64,000 bases of DNA, taken from positions 28,603 to 92,602 of the forward strand of contig JAKSIV010000008.1 of NCBI GenBank assembly GCA_024398635.1. The letters are read 5' to 3'. Below the pieces are notes generated by a model. It did no database searches. It was not told the origin of the DNA and saw only the letters and a list, made by a program, of their open reading frames with translations. Shown here piece after piece: positions 17,441 through 26,497 of this stretch. How positions within the stretch are numbered: the first letter of the stretch is position 1; each line of letters opens with the position of its first letter. Made by a program: the position numbers and the translations under genes. Source of the stretch: Bacteroidaceae bacterium. GTDB taxonomy: Bacteria > Bacteroidota > Bacteroidia > Bacteroidales > Bacteroidaceae.

Positions 17441-18964
17441 TCAATGTTTGAAATGACGGAATCCTGTCATGACCATAGTCATGTCATGCTGCTCGCAGTA
17501 GTCTACAGACTCCTGATCACGTACCGAACCTCCCGGATGGATCACGTTCTTGACACCAGCCTTATCGGCCAGCTCAACGCAATCAGGGAACGGGAAGAAA
17601 GCATCACTTGCCATGGCTGCACCCTCCAGTGTAAACCCGAAACCGTGTGCCTTTTCAACTGCCTGCTTAAGGGCATCGACACGTGATGTCTGACCGACGC
17701 CGCTTGCAAGAAGCTGCTTGCCGCGTGCAAATACTATTGAGTTACTCTTGCTGTTCTTTACGATTTTGTTGGCAAAGAGCATATCCTCTATCTCGCTATC
17801 TGTAGGCTTGCGTGATGTCACAAGCTTAAGTTCATCGGGAGTCTCGATCTTGGTATCCTTATCCTGAACCAGCACGCCGTTCAGGGCTGAACGAACCAGC
17901 TTGATAGGAAGTTTCTGCTCCTTGCGTACCAGGATGATACGGTTCTTCTTCTGACCCAGTATCTCCAGAGCGTCGAAGTCATAATCAGGAGCGATGATAA
18001 CCTCAAAGAATATCTTGTTTATCTCCTCGGCAGTAGCCTTGTCAATGGGAGCGTTTGCAACCAGCACACCACCGAAAGCTGATACAGGATCACCGGCCAG
18101 GGCATCCTTCCAGGCCTCGAGCAAAGTGGGGCGTGAAGCTACACCGCATGCGTTGTTGTGCTTGAGTATAGCGAATGTAGTCTCGTTGAACTCATCAATC
18201 AGGTCAACAGCGGCATTGATGTCAAGCAGGTTGTTGTATGATATCTCCTTACCGTGAACCTGGTCGAACATGGCATCCAGGTCACCATGGAACACGCCCT
18301 TCTGGTGGGGGTTCTCGCCGTAGCGCATGGCAGTGTGGCCGTCCAGAGCCAGACGGAAATGATCCTCGTCGTCACCGGCAAACCAGTTGTAGATGCAGCT
18401 GTCGTAGTATGATGAAACGGCGAATGCCTCCTTTGCGAACCAGCGGCGCTCCTCAAAGGTCGTCTCGGCTCCACGCTCGTTCAGGATATCAAGCAGGGGC
18501 TTGTACTGATCCTTGCTGGCTACGATAACGGCATCCTTGAAGTTCTTGGCACCGGCACGGATGAGTGAAATTCCGCCTATGTCAATCTTCTCTATGATAT
18601 CTTCATCTGATGCTCCGGACTTTACGGTGTCCTCAAAAGGATAGAGATCAACAATAACCAGGTCAATCTCGGGAATGTCATAGCTTACCATCTGGGCCAT
18701 ATCATTCTCTTCTTCACGACGGGCCAGGATGCCACCGAACACTTTCGGATGGAGGGTCTTTACGCGACCGCCCAGAATTGACGGGTAACCGGTAAGTTCC
18801 TCAACCGGCTGGCAGGGTACTCCAAGCGACTCAATGAAGCGCTGGGTTCCGCCGGTAGAAATAAGTTTGACACCCTCCTGGTGGAGCTTGCTGATAATCT
18901 CGTCAAGGCCATCCTTATGGAAGACCGATATCAGAGCTGATGAAATTCTTTTGGTTTCGGACAT
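17441..18964 (-). CDS. purH: Bifunctional AICAR formyltransferase/IMP cyclohydrolase
   Basis: 507 aa from ATG 18964 (MSETKRISSALIS); the frame extends to 19018 without support. The last two steps of de novo IMP synthesis. N-terminal cyclohydrolase: GLDEIISKLHQEGVKLISTGG; HPKVFGGILARR; DIGGISLIRAGAKN. C-terminal transformylase: RYGENPHQKGVF, LKHNNACGVAS, DAFFPFPD and the terminal HPGGSVRDQESVDYC. First gene of the purH-mreBCD-mrdA-rodA block. Confidence 0.97.
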   Translation of the reverse strand: MSETKRISSALISVFHKDGLDEIISKLHQEGVKLISTGGTQRFIESLGVPCQPVEELTGYPSILGGRVKTLHPKVFGGILARREEENDMAQMVSYDIPEIDLVIVDLYPFEDTVKSGASDEDIIEKIDIGGISLIRAGAKNFKDAVIVASKDQYKPLLDILNERGAETTFEERRWFAKEAFAVSSYYDSCIYNWFAGDDEDHFRLALDGHTAMRYGENPHQKGVFHGDLDAMFDQVHGKEISYNNLLDINAAVDLIDEFNETTFAILKHNNACGVASRPTLLEAWKDALAGDPVSAFGGVLVANAPIDKATAEEINKIFFEVIIAPDYDFDALEILGQKKNRIILVRKEQKLPIKLVRSALNGVLVQDKDTKIETPDELKLVTSRKPTDSEIEDMLFANKIVKNSKSNSIVFARGKQLLASGVGQTSRVDALKQAVEKAHGFGFTLEGAAMASDAFFPFPDCVELADKAGVKNVIHPGGSVRDQESVDYCEQHDMTMVMTGFRHFKH

Positions 18965-19163
18965 ATGTGTTGTTAGTTTGTTTTTCCGTTTGAACGATAA
19001 TTTGCGCGAAATTAACAATTTCCGCCTACTATAGCAAGATTAGCTAGAGTAAATAGCAAACAAAAAATAAAATAAAACTAAAAGAGGCCGGAAAACGAAA
19101 ATTGCATAACTTAGCACGAAAGTTACATTGCTAACCAATCTTATTTCAAAACGACAAACCACT

Positions 19164-20114
19164 ATGGATAGACGGGAATTCCTCAAGACTCTGGCTGCAG
19201 CCGGAGCATTAGTAACCGTTAAGAGCAACGGTATGATGGATGTCATGGCATCAACCTTACCATCAGACAGTCAGGCTACGGCCGCCGACAGCAACGCAGA
19301 CCTTGCCGCAGTCATGAACGGCGAGCCCGCCGCCATGCTCGAAGCAGCCATGAAAGAGCTGGGCGGCATCGGCCGTTTCATCAAGAAAGGTGATAAAATC
19401 GTCATCAAACCCAATATCGGCTGGGACCGTACCCCCGAACTTGCAGGCAACACCAACCCCGATCTGCTGGCAGCACTCATAAAGATGTGCCAGGATGCAG
19501 GTGCAGCCGAGATAAAGGTCTTTGACCACACATGTGACAACTGGAGCCGCTGCTATGACCACAGCGGAATAGAAGCCGCAGTAAAGAAAGCCGGCGCCAC
19601 TATGGTTTATGCCCACGAGCAGTCATCATACGAAAGGGTTGACATACCCAACGCAAAGACGCTCAAGAGTGCTCAGGTTCACAAGGCCATCATAGAGTGT
19701 GACAAGTGGATCAACGTTCCGGTACTTAAGAATCACGGAGGAGCTCTCATGACATGCGCCATGAAGAACCATATGGGCATAGTATGGGACCGCCGTGCAT
19801 TCCATTCACGCGGACTCCATCAGTGTATAGCCGATATCTGCACGTACAAACCTGCAGTATTGCATATCGTGGATGCTTACCGCACCGTGGCTACAAACGG
19901 ACCGCAGGGACGCAGCGCAAGCGATGTGGTACTGACCAAGGCTCTCTTTGCATCACCCGATATCGTAGCCGTCGATACAGCCGCCGGCAAGTTTTTCACT
20001 CAGATCAACAAGAACATAAAGTTCGAGGACATAGAACATATTCCTGACGGACAGAAGCTGGGACTGGGAACAATGGATCTGGAGTCTATCAACGTTAAGA
20101 GAGTAAGGCTCTGA
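19164..20114 (+). CDS. DUF362 protein with a Tat-type signal
   Basis: 316 aa from ATG 19164 (MDRREFLKTLAAAG), chosen because it gives a clean twin-arginine signal; a start at 19128 would add twelve residues before it. The DUF362 domain (about 70-310) shows DKIVIKPNIGWDR, KWINVPVLKNHGGALMTCAM and KNHMGIVWD. The family is often found with ferredoxin domains but its reaction is unknown. Its stop overlaps the start of the polyferredoxin gene (base 20114), so the pair is coupled and probably works together outside the cytoplasmic membrane. Confidence 0.85.
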   Translation: MDRREFLKTLAAAGALVTVKSNGMMDVMASTLPSDSQATAADSNADLAAVMNGEPAAMLEAAMKELGGIGRFIKKGDKIVIKPNIGWDRTPELAGNTNPDLLAALIKMCQDAGAAEIKVFDHTCDNWSRCYDHSGIEAAVKKAGATMVYAHEQSSYERVDIPNAKTLKSAQVHKAIIECDKWINVPVLKNHGGALMTCAMKNHMGIVWDRRAFHSRGLHQCIADICTYKPAVLHIVDAYRTVATNGPQGRSASDVVLTKALFASPDIVAVDTAAGKFFTQINKNIKFEDIEHIPDGQKLGLGTMDLESINVKRVRL

Positions 20115-21610
20115 TGCTACGCAAGATAAGAACGGCGGTGGCAATCGCTGTCATTGCCATACTCACTTTCGGGTTCATTGACTTTGCAGGTGTCCTTGAC
20201 AATCCCCTGCTCCAAAAGATACAGTTCGGACCGGCGCTGCTTTCACTGAGTGCCGTCACTCTTGTGTGCCTCATTGCCGCAACGCTCATATTCGGCCGTC
20301 TCTACTGTTCAGTCATTTGTCCGCTTGGCATATTCCAGGATTTCTTTAACTGGCTGTCAAGAAAATTTGACAAGAAAAAGAAATTCGGATACAAGCCTGA
20401 GCAGCCTTGGCTGCGCTGGGGAGTACTGACAGTCCTGGTTATAGCATGGCTTTGCGGATTCACGTTCCTGGTAGGTCTTGTAGAGCCCTACAGCGCATAC
20501 GGGCGTATGGCCGATGAATTGTTCCGTCCGGTATATCTGTTCGGCAACAATCTGCTGGCAGCCATCTGCGAGAAGTTTGGCAACTACAGCTTCTTTAAAG
20601 TTGCGATATCTCTCAAATCCATAACGGCCTTCGTGGTTGCAATACTTACCCTGCTTGTCATAGGACACTTCTCATACCACTATGGCCGCACATGGTGCAA
20701 CACCATATGCCCGATTGGCACTTTGTTGGGATTTTTCTCGAGATTCTCACTCTTTAAGATGCGTATAGATGCCAACAAGTGCAACCACTGCCTGGCATGT
20801 CAACGCAAATGCAAGGCATACTGCATAGACTCTGTTAGCCAAAAGATAGACTATTCCCGCTGTGTTGACTGTTTTGACTGTATTGATGCATGCAGACAGA
20901 AAGCTATCAGTTACAGCCCGATAAAGAGCAAGGATATATCACGTTTCCAGGCATCTGCCGACAGTGTTGACGAGTCAAAGCGTCAGTTCCTGAAATCGAC
21001 TCTGGTTATAGCAGCCCTGGCCCCCGCAGCACTAGAGGCAAAGGTGACAGGTGTCAAGGATACACGCGTACCCATGTCACCTCCCGGATCCGTCAGCCAC
21101 AAAAACCTGCTCAACCACTGCACAGCATGCCATCTGTGCGTGAGCAAATGTCCGTCACACGTGCTTAAACCTGCGGGAATGGAATACGGTCTTGGCGGCA
21201 TCATGCAACCTGTAATGAAATTTGATGACGGCTACTGCAACTATGACTGCAACCTGTGCAGCCAGGTCTGCCCTGCCGGTGCCATCAAGCCCCTTACAGT
21301 AGAGCAGAAACACAGCACCCAACCTGGCCGCGTGGTATTCAACAAGAATATCTGCGTAGTCAATGTGAACCGTACCAGCTGCGGTGCCTGCGCCGAGCAC
21401 TGCCCCGTCCAGGCCATCCATATGGTTCCGTTTGAAGGAGGCCTTACCATCCCGGAGACCACACCTGACCTGTGCGTAGGATGCGGCGGCTGCGAGTTTA
21501 TCTGTCCCGTCAAGGCTGTTCACATCGAGGGCAATCCCATCCACTTGGAAGCAAAAGCCCCCGAGCAGGATACCGGCATCCAAACCACCGATTTCGACTT
21601 CGGATTCTAA
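20114..21610 (+). CDS. NapH/NapG-like membrane polyferredoxin (fused)
   Basis: 498 aa. Residues 1-230 form a NapH/YccM-type membrane domain with five or so helices and the paired motifs CSVICPLGIFQDFF and CNTICPIGTLLGFF. Cys-rich 4Fe-4S segments follow: CNHCLACQRKC and CVDCFDCIDAC. Around residue 292 a second export-like stretch appears, KRQFLKSTLVIAALAPAA, and then four more ferredoxin motifs (CTACHLCVSKC, CNLCSQVC, CGACAEHC, CVGCGGCEFIC). So it reads as a NapH-type protein joined to a NapG-type periplasmic ferredoxin. Likely moves electrons from the quinol pool or cytoplasm to an exported acceptor, perhaps the DUF362 protein; the acceptor is not known. Confidence 0.85.
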   Translation: MLRKIRTAVAIAVIAILTFGFIDFAGVLDNPLLQKIQFGPALLSLSAVTLVCLIAATLIFGRLYCSVICPLGIFQDFFNWLSRKFDKKKKFGYKPEQPWLRWGVLTVLVIAWLCGFTFLVGLVEPYSAYGRMADELFRPVYLFGNNLLAAICEKFGNYSFFKVAISLKSITAFVVAILTLLVIGHFSYHYGRTWCNTICPIGTLLGFFSRFSLFKMRIDANKCNHCLACQRKCKAYCIDSVSQKIDYSRCVDCFDCIDACRQKAISYSPIKSKDISRFQASADSVDESKRQFLKSTLVIAALAPAALEAKVTGVKDTRVPMSPPGSVSHKNLLNHCTACHLCVSKCPSHVLKPAGMEYGLGGIMQPVMKFDDGYCNYDCNLCSQVCPAGAIKPLTVEQKHSTQPGRVVFNKNICVVNVNRTSCGACAEHCPVQAIHMVPFEGGLTIPETTPDLCVGCGGCEFICPVKAVHIEGNPIHLEAKAPEQDTGIQTTDFDFGF

Positions 21611-21612
21611 AA

Positions 21613-21645
21613 AAGTACAATTGGGGTCAGACCCCAATTGTATCA
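21613..21645. repeat. GGGGTCAGACCCC palindrome, copy 1
   Basis: Perfect 13-base arms (616-628, 630-642) around a single A: TACAATTGGGGTC and its complement. It fills the whole 32-base gap between two convergent genes, so it may also act as a two-way terminator. Copies occur at 54357-54399 and, broken, at 57455-57486. Confidence 0.8.
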
Positions 21646-22767
21646 TTTGTCATTGTAGAGGATGAGGACAGGATTCGAGTCCTCATTCATGCGCGGGAAC
21701 ATCTTCTGGAAGCGCTCCTCCTGGAACACCATGCCCGCATCAAAGAATCCCACAAGGGTTCCGTTGTAGCAACTCACCAAATAAGGGAACTGCTCGACAT
21801 TGGCGGCATTGGAGTTGAAATCCTCGGTATAGACATACATGCGGTATGTCTTCCAGTCGTCGCTCTTCTCGGTAAACGCCATAACAAGGTTGGCACCGTA
21901 GTTGGTGGCAACAAAGTAAAGGAAGCGCTCCGTCTCAAGATAGCCGCACTTGGTATACTCCTTCTGAGGATTGACAAAGACCCTGTCGCTCTGTTTCAGG
22001 TCATCAGGAATGACAATGTCTGTAGTCATTCTGCATGAGACTGAGACCGAATCGCCTGCGATGGTATAGAACCTGTCATTATCCTCAACACCCATGAAAC
22101 CAATCACATCGGGGGTGATATGGTTAAGGTAAGGATTATTTATGCTTACGTGAACGAAATTCTCGTCATAGGTGACCAGCTGTTTCTTGAACTTGCCGGT
22201 AGGATCGACCTGCCACAAACCGCGACGGTAACTGCGGTTCTCATACTTGATGGGATTGGTAAGCAGATAATCGCCGTTGGGCATCACGGCAAAATCCGTG
22301 ACGAAATCCTCAAGGCCGATACGTCTTCTGAACTGACCGTCCATACCATACACGAACAGGGCATCGGACTGATTGTCAAGTAATATCAGTTCCTGCTTGG
22401 AGGGCAGGATATCAAATCTCTCTATCGTGCGGTAGTTGCCAGAGCCATTGCCCTGTCGGTTGAACCTGCTCAGGAATTTGCCAGTGCGGTCAAAAAAGTA
22501 CAGGGCTGCACCTGAACGGACAATGATCTTGTCTTCATAGAATTTGACCTCATCAACAGCTGCGATATAGCTCTCCGGACCGACATTCTCCAAATAGATG
22601 GTATCAATCGAGCCGAACAGTTTCGATACAATGGGGTATTCGGTGATATCGTCCTCAAGAAGCGGGACGTATATTTCATGAAGACAGCCGTCACAAACCT
22701 TTCTGCTATCCTTGCAACACGCAAGCAGAGCGGCTACGAACAGCAAGAGGCACCATCTCATTGCCAT
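21643..22767 (-). CDS. Six-bladed beta-propeller lipoprotein
   Basis: 374 aa from the ATG at 22767 (MAMRWCLLLFVAALLACC); starts at 22785 or 22797 are also possible. Lipobox LLAC places it in the envelope. The body repeats blade-like units (VRSGAALYFFDRTGKFLSRF, LVDNQSDALFVYGMDGQF-type, VDPTGKFKKQL) of the NHL/6-bladed propeller kind common in Bacteroides, where many paralogues exist. Binding partner unknown. It converges on the polyferredoxin gene with only the palindrome in between. Confidence 0.75.
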   Translation of the reverse strand: MAMRWCLLLFVAALLACCKDSRKVCDGCLHEIYVPLLEDDITEYPIVSKLFGSIDTIYLENVGPESYIAAVDEVKFYEDKIIVRSGAALYFFDRTGKFLSRFNRQGNGSGNYRTIERFDILPSKQELILLDNQSDALFVYGMDGQFRRRIGLEDFVTDFAVMPNGDYLLTNPIKYENRSYRRGLWQVDPTGKFKKQLVTYDENFVHVSINNPYLNHITPDVIGFMGVEDNDRFYTIAGDSVSVSCRMTTDIVIPDDLKQSDRVFVNPQKEYTKCGYLETERFLYFVATNYGANLVMAFTEKSDDWKTYRMYVYTEDFNSNAANVEQFPYLVSCYNGTLVGFFDAGMVFQEERFQKMFPRMNEDSNPVLILYNDK

Positions 22768-22847
22768 TCTGATATTTGACAGCATTACACACTTCATATC
22801 GGGGTGCGAAGTTATACTATTTTGAGAGATAATTAACACTATTTGGC

Positions 22848-22884
22848 AAAAAAAGAACCGGTCCTTCTCAGAACCGGTCCTTTT
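22848..22884 (-). terminator. Terminator of the GPH transporter gene
   Basis: Minus strand: 13-pair stem AAGGACCGGTTCT / AGGACCGGTTCTT (two G-T pairs, ACCGGT is self-complementary), short GAGA loop, then seven T. It lies 22-60 bases past the transporter stop. Confidence 0.85.
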
Positions 22885-22905
22885 GTTAATCTATTAGATT
22901 ATTTC

Positions 22906-24303
22906 TTATTTAGCCTTGTGCTTGGCCTCGATCTCCCTATTCATCTCGTCAAGTCTCTCGTCGGTAAGAGGATACTTGAATACCAGATATCCTACAACAA
23001 CCAGAAGGATGGCGGGAATGATGGTTGTGAATACAAGGATAGCGTTCTGTACAGTCTGATTATAATCACTGATGTGAGTATAATATGCATTTACCGGAGC
23101 GCTGATGAATGATGCCAGGAACACTACGATGAAGATGCTCAGAACCAACTGCAGGCACTTGTTAGCCTTGAACTCCTCCCACATATCCTTGAATGAAACA
23201 GGCTTCTCAGGTGTGGTGGTGATGTTCTCCTTGCTGCCCATGAAGCAGAGTGTAAGCAGAACGAAACCTACTACAGCAAAGATGCATGTTACAGTGAACC
23301 ATGCCTTGGGATCAGTAGGCAGAGCTGACTCCTCGCTGGCCAGGTTGAAGCCGATAAGACCCATCACCCAGGGAGTGATGAAACCTGCGAGTGAGAAACC
23401 GGCCTTGAAAGCAACACCTGCAAGAGCGTTGACGGTAGCGGCAGGACGGTTGCCTGTACGGTACTCGGCATCGGTGATTACCTCAGGAACCAAAGCCCAC
23501 ATGAGTGAACCGACCAACAGGCCTACACCGGTCAGAACCTTTGCACCCTGAACGATTATGTTGCACTTCTGGACATCAAAGAACTTACCGATGATGAACA
23601 GTGTGATGAATCCTACAAGACCAACTGACAGAAGCAGATAGTAAAGTCCCTTCTTTCCGAACAGTTTCTTCAAAACGGGAAGCAAAGGCAGGATGATGAA
23701 TGCAGGGATGGTACCGATAGCCATGAAGATAGCCTGGTTCCAGTCAACAGCAATACCTACGCACATTGCCAGTCCGATGGGGAAACCGGCCTGAACGACA
23801 ATCTGACCGATATTGGCGCATACCATACGGGTTGAGGTGAGGATAAGTACCTCATCGTTGTCACGGGTCATAGAGGCCATGATTGAGCCGTAAGGAATGT
23901 TCACTACTGAGTAGATCATGCTGAGCAGGGTGTAGCTGACAGTTGCATAGACAATCTTACCTGTCATGCCCCATGTTGCTACAGTGGGGAGCATCAGGAA
24001 GCAGGCTGCAACGGTAAGAGGAATACCACCGTAAAGCAGATATGTACGATACTTTCCAAGCTTGGGATTGTGGTTGTCAATATACTTTCCTACAACAGGA
24101 CTCCAGAAACAGTCCAGCAGACGTACTGCAAGGATAAGACCACTAACAAATCCGGGATTGATTTTCAGAACTGTACACAGGTACAGCATCAGGAAACATG
24201 CAACCGTCTGGAAAATAAGATTCTGGGCAAGGTCACCCGAACCGAAACCGATTCGCTGTCCCCAACTCAGCTTGTAATAGCCGTTGTTTACTTCGTTTGC
24301 CAT
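22906..24303 (-). CDS. GPH-family (melibiose carrier-type) sugar:cation symporter
   Basis: 465 aa, twelve hydrophobic segments. N-terminal LSWGQRIGFGSGDLAQNLIF and the conserved region DCFWSPVVGKYIDNHNPKLGK identify the glycoside-pentoside-hexuronide family of the major facilitator superfamily; NIPYGSIMASMTRD is also typical. The sugar is not predictable. Single-gene transcription unit with its own promoter box (24356) and terminator. Confidence 0.88.
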   Translation of the reverse strand: MANEVNNGYYKLSWGQRIGFGSGDLAQNLIFQTVACFLMLYLCTVLKINPGFVSGLILAVRLLDCFWSPVVGKYIDNHNPKLGKYRTYLLYGGIPLTVAACFLMLPTVATWGMTGKIVYATVSYTLLSMIYSVVNIPYGSIMASMTRDNDEVLILTSTRMVCANIGQIVVQAGFPIGLAMCVGIAVDWNQAIFMAIGTIPAFIILPLLPVLKKLFGKKGLYYLLLSVGLVGFITLFIIGKFFDVQKCNIIVQGAKVLTGVGLLVGSLMWALVPEVITDAEYRTGNRPAATVNALAGVAFKAGFSLAGFITPWVMGLIGFNLASEESALPTDPKAWFTVTCIFAVVGFVLLTLCFMGSKENITTTPEKPVSFKDMWEEFKANKCLQLVLSIFIVVFLASFISAPVNAYYTHISDYNQTVQNAILVFTTIIPAILLVVVGYLVFKYPLTDERLDEMNREIEAKHKAK

Positions 24304-24355
24304 AAAAATGAGTTTATTGATTAATAATTTTGGTTATCCTGTTGTTATCGGCCCA

Positions 24356-24363
24356 CAAACATA
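24356..24363 (-). promoter_or_regulatory. -7 promoter box of the GPH transporter
   Basis: Minus strand TATGTTTG (TAnnTTTG), 53 bases upstream of the ATG, in the gap between the transporter and the ctp stop. Confidence 0.5.
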
Positions 24364-24380
24364 CAAAAAAATCGTCACAA

Positions 24381-26042
24381 CTAACTGCCCTTCTCCAAAT
24401 ATTCCACAGCCCTCTGGATGGTCTCATCCAAATCCTGGATCACCTGATAGTAGGCATTCATGCCCCATATCAGACGTGCGATGGTTGCCTTGAGCTGGGT
24501 CTTGAAAATAGGCAGGCTCTCCTGATACTGCGCCTCGTCAAATTCAACCTTTGCAGCCTGGGCTTTATCCTGGAACAGCCTCAAAACGTCAGGACCGACC
24601 TCATAACCCCTGTTGAAATCCTCAAACGTCCTGTACCTGCGCTGAATCTGACGGCGGTTGCGTTCCGTGTATTGCATTGAGGTGTTCAGCACCACGTTCT
24701 TGGCAGTAACCTTACGGTAATACTGGTTGGTGCGGGTAGTGTCCAGCGGAACAAATATATCGGGCATGATACCGCCGCCGCCATATACGGTCCGATGCTT
24801 GATCTTGGTGCTGTACATGAGCGAATCCGGGAAGTGGATGCTGTCCCTGTTTGTCAGCTCGCCATGATGCAGACGCTCCAGGATATCATCACCGTAATCG
24901 ACATCCTTACCGTACGGTTTCTGTATGCAACGGCCTACCGGGGTGTAATACTTGGCGACTGTCAGACGTATCAGCGATCCGTCATGGAACTCGATGGGGC
25001 GCTGCACCAGACCCTTGCCGAACGAACGGCGTCCAACTATGGTGGCGCGGTCCCAATCCTGTACCGCACCCGATACGATCTCGCTGGCCGATGCCGAATA
25101 CTCGTCAATCAGCACCACAAGCTTGCCGTCGCGGAAACGGCCGTGTCCATCGGCCAGATAGCCGCTCTTGGGCTGACGGCGCCCCTCGGTATATACCACC
25201 ATCTGGTCACGTTCCAGAAATTCATTGGCAATGCCCACTGCGGCCATCAACAAACCGCCGCCGTTGCCCTGGAGGTCCAGGATAAGTGAAGTGGCACCTT
25301 TCTTGTGCAAATCGGCGAGTTGTGACTCAAACTCTTCAACGGTGGTTGCGCCAAAACTGGATATCTTGATATATCCCACTCCCGGCCTGATCATATAACC
25401 GGCATCGACGGTGTTTACGGGAATCTTGTCACGCACTACTATGAAATGAATCACCTCATCGACACCGCGACGGTTGATGTCAAGGTCGACCTTGGTACCC
25501 TTGGGACCGCGCAGACGTTTCATGATGGACTCCTGCGACATCTTGACGCCCGCAATGGCAGTGTCATTCACCGTAACTATGCGGTCACCGGCCATTATGC
25601 CCACCTTCTCGGACGGACCGTCAGGAATAGGCTGCACGATGAACAGCGTGTCCTCAACCATGTTGAACTGCACGCCTATGCCCTCAAACGATCCCATGAG
25701 GGTCTCGTTGGATTTGTCATTCTCCTCGGGTGTCAGATAGGTGGAGTGCGGATCAAGCTCCTCAAGCATACCTTTTATGGCCTGCTCCACTATCTTTTTC
25801 TCATCTACATCCTCAACATAAAGGGCCGATATCGCACCCTCGGCCACCAATAGTTTCTGCAGCTCGGCATCAATGGTTGTAGCCTGAGGCTGCATCGGGC
25901 GCTGAGGCTGAGCCTGCAGCTGCATCTGAGGTTGGCGCTGCGGCTGCATCTGAGGTTGTCCCACACGTCCGGGTTGAGCCATCAGCAGCATAGGTATCAA
26001 AAGCGCAGCACAAAAAGTATATATCCTTTTCATAATCATCAT
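24381..26042 (-). CDS. ctpA: S41 carboxy-terminal processing protease
   Basis: 553 aa; ATG at 26042 overlaps the coaD stop (ATGA), with an alternative at 26033. Signal peptide, then an unusual stretch (about 24-55) made almost only of Gln, Pro, Met and Arg in QPQMQ-like units. PDZ domain about 110-195 (FEGIGVQFNMVED). S41 protease domain with SLILDLQGNGGG, catalytic Ser in EYSASASEIVSGA and Lys in GRRSFGKGLVQ. Cleaves C-termini of envelope proteins. Third gene of the parE-coaD-ctp operon, a Bacteroides order. Confidence 0.92.
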   Translation of the reverse strand: MMIMKRIYTFCAALLIPMLLMAQPGRVGQPQMQPQRQPQMQLQAQPQRPMQPQATTIDAELQKLLVAEGAISALYVEDVDEKKIVEQAIKGMLEELDPHSTYLTPEENDKSNETLMGSFEGIGVQFNMVEDTLFIVQPIPDGPSEKVGIMAGDRIVTVNDTAIAGVKMSQESIMKRLRGPKGTKVDLDINRRGVDEVIHFIVVRDKIPVNTVDAGYMIRPGVGYIKISSFGATTVEEFESQLADLHKKGATSLILDLQGNGGGLLMAAVGIANEFLERDQMVVYTEGRRQPKSGYLADGHGRFRDGKLVVLIDEYSASASEIVSGAVQDWDRATIVGRRSFGKGLVQRPIEFHDGSLIRLTVAKYYTPVGRCIQKPYGKDVDYGDDILERLHHGELTNRDSIHFPDSLMYSTKIKHRTVYGGGGIMPDIFVPLDTTRTNQYYRKVTAKNVVLNTSMQYTERNRRQIQRRYRTFEDFNRGYEVGPDVLRLFQDKAQAAKVEFDEAQYQESLPIFKTQLKATIARLIWGMNAYYQVIQDLDETIQRAVEYLEKGS

Positions 26043-26485
26043 TTGAAAGTATCGATCATAAGGTCATCGGCATTACGGCCGAAAGAGATGAGCTCACGGA
26101 CCAGACTGCTGCTCACATGCTGGACCGCCGGGCTTGAAACCAAAAGTACAGTCTCAACGCCTTCGATGGTGCGGTTGATGTCCGCAAGGTTACGCTCCTT
26201 GTCATAGTCCGTAACGGAGCGGATACCGCGAAGTATGGCGTTGCAGCCATTGGCACGGACCGCATCGACTGTCAGGCCTTTGTACTCTATCACGCTTACG
26301 TCAGGATTACCCTTGTAGTAGGCCTTGATGGCGTCAAGACGCTGCTGAGTGCTGAACATAGGCTTCTTCTCCTCATTTATGCCTATGGCAATCACCACCT
26401 GGCAACCCAGGTCAAGCGCACGCTTTACCAGGTCTGCATGTCCGATAGTGAAGGGATCGAATGATCCGGGAAAGAGCAGTTTCAT
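26039..26485 (-). CDS. coaD: Pantetheine-phosphate adenylyltransferase
   Basis: 148 aa, normal length. Nucleotidyltransferase motif GSFDPFTIGHADLVKRA (T/HxGH) at residues 6-22 and the ISSSLVRE-type segment VSSSLVRELIS near the C-terminus. Fourth step of coenzyme A synthesis. Lies between parE (12 bases away) and ctpA (4-base overlap). Confidence 0.96.
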   Translation of the reverse strand: MKLLFPGSFDPFTIGHADLVKRALDLGCQVVIAIGINEEKKPMFSTQQRLDAIKAYYKGNPDVSVIEYKGLTVDAVRANGCNAILRGIRSVTDYDKERNLADINRTIEGVETVLLVSSPAVQHVSSSLVRELISFGRNADDLMIDTFK

Positions 26486-26497
26486 AGTGCTTAAAGA

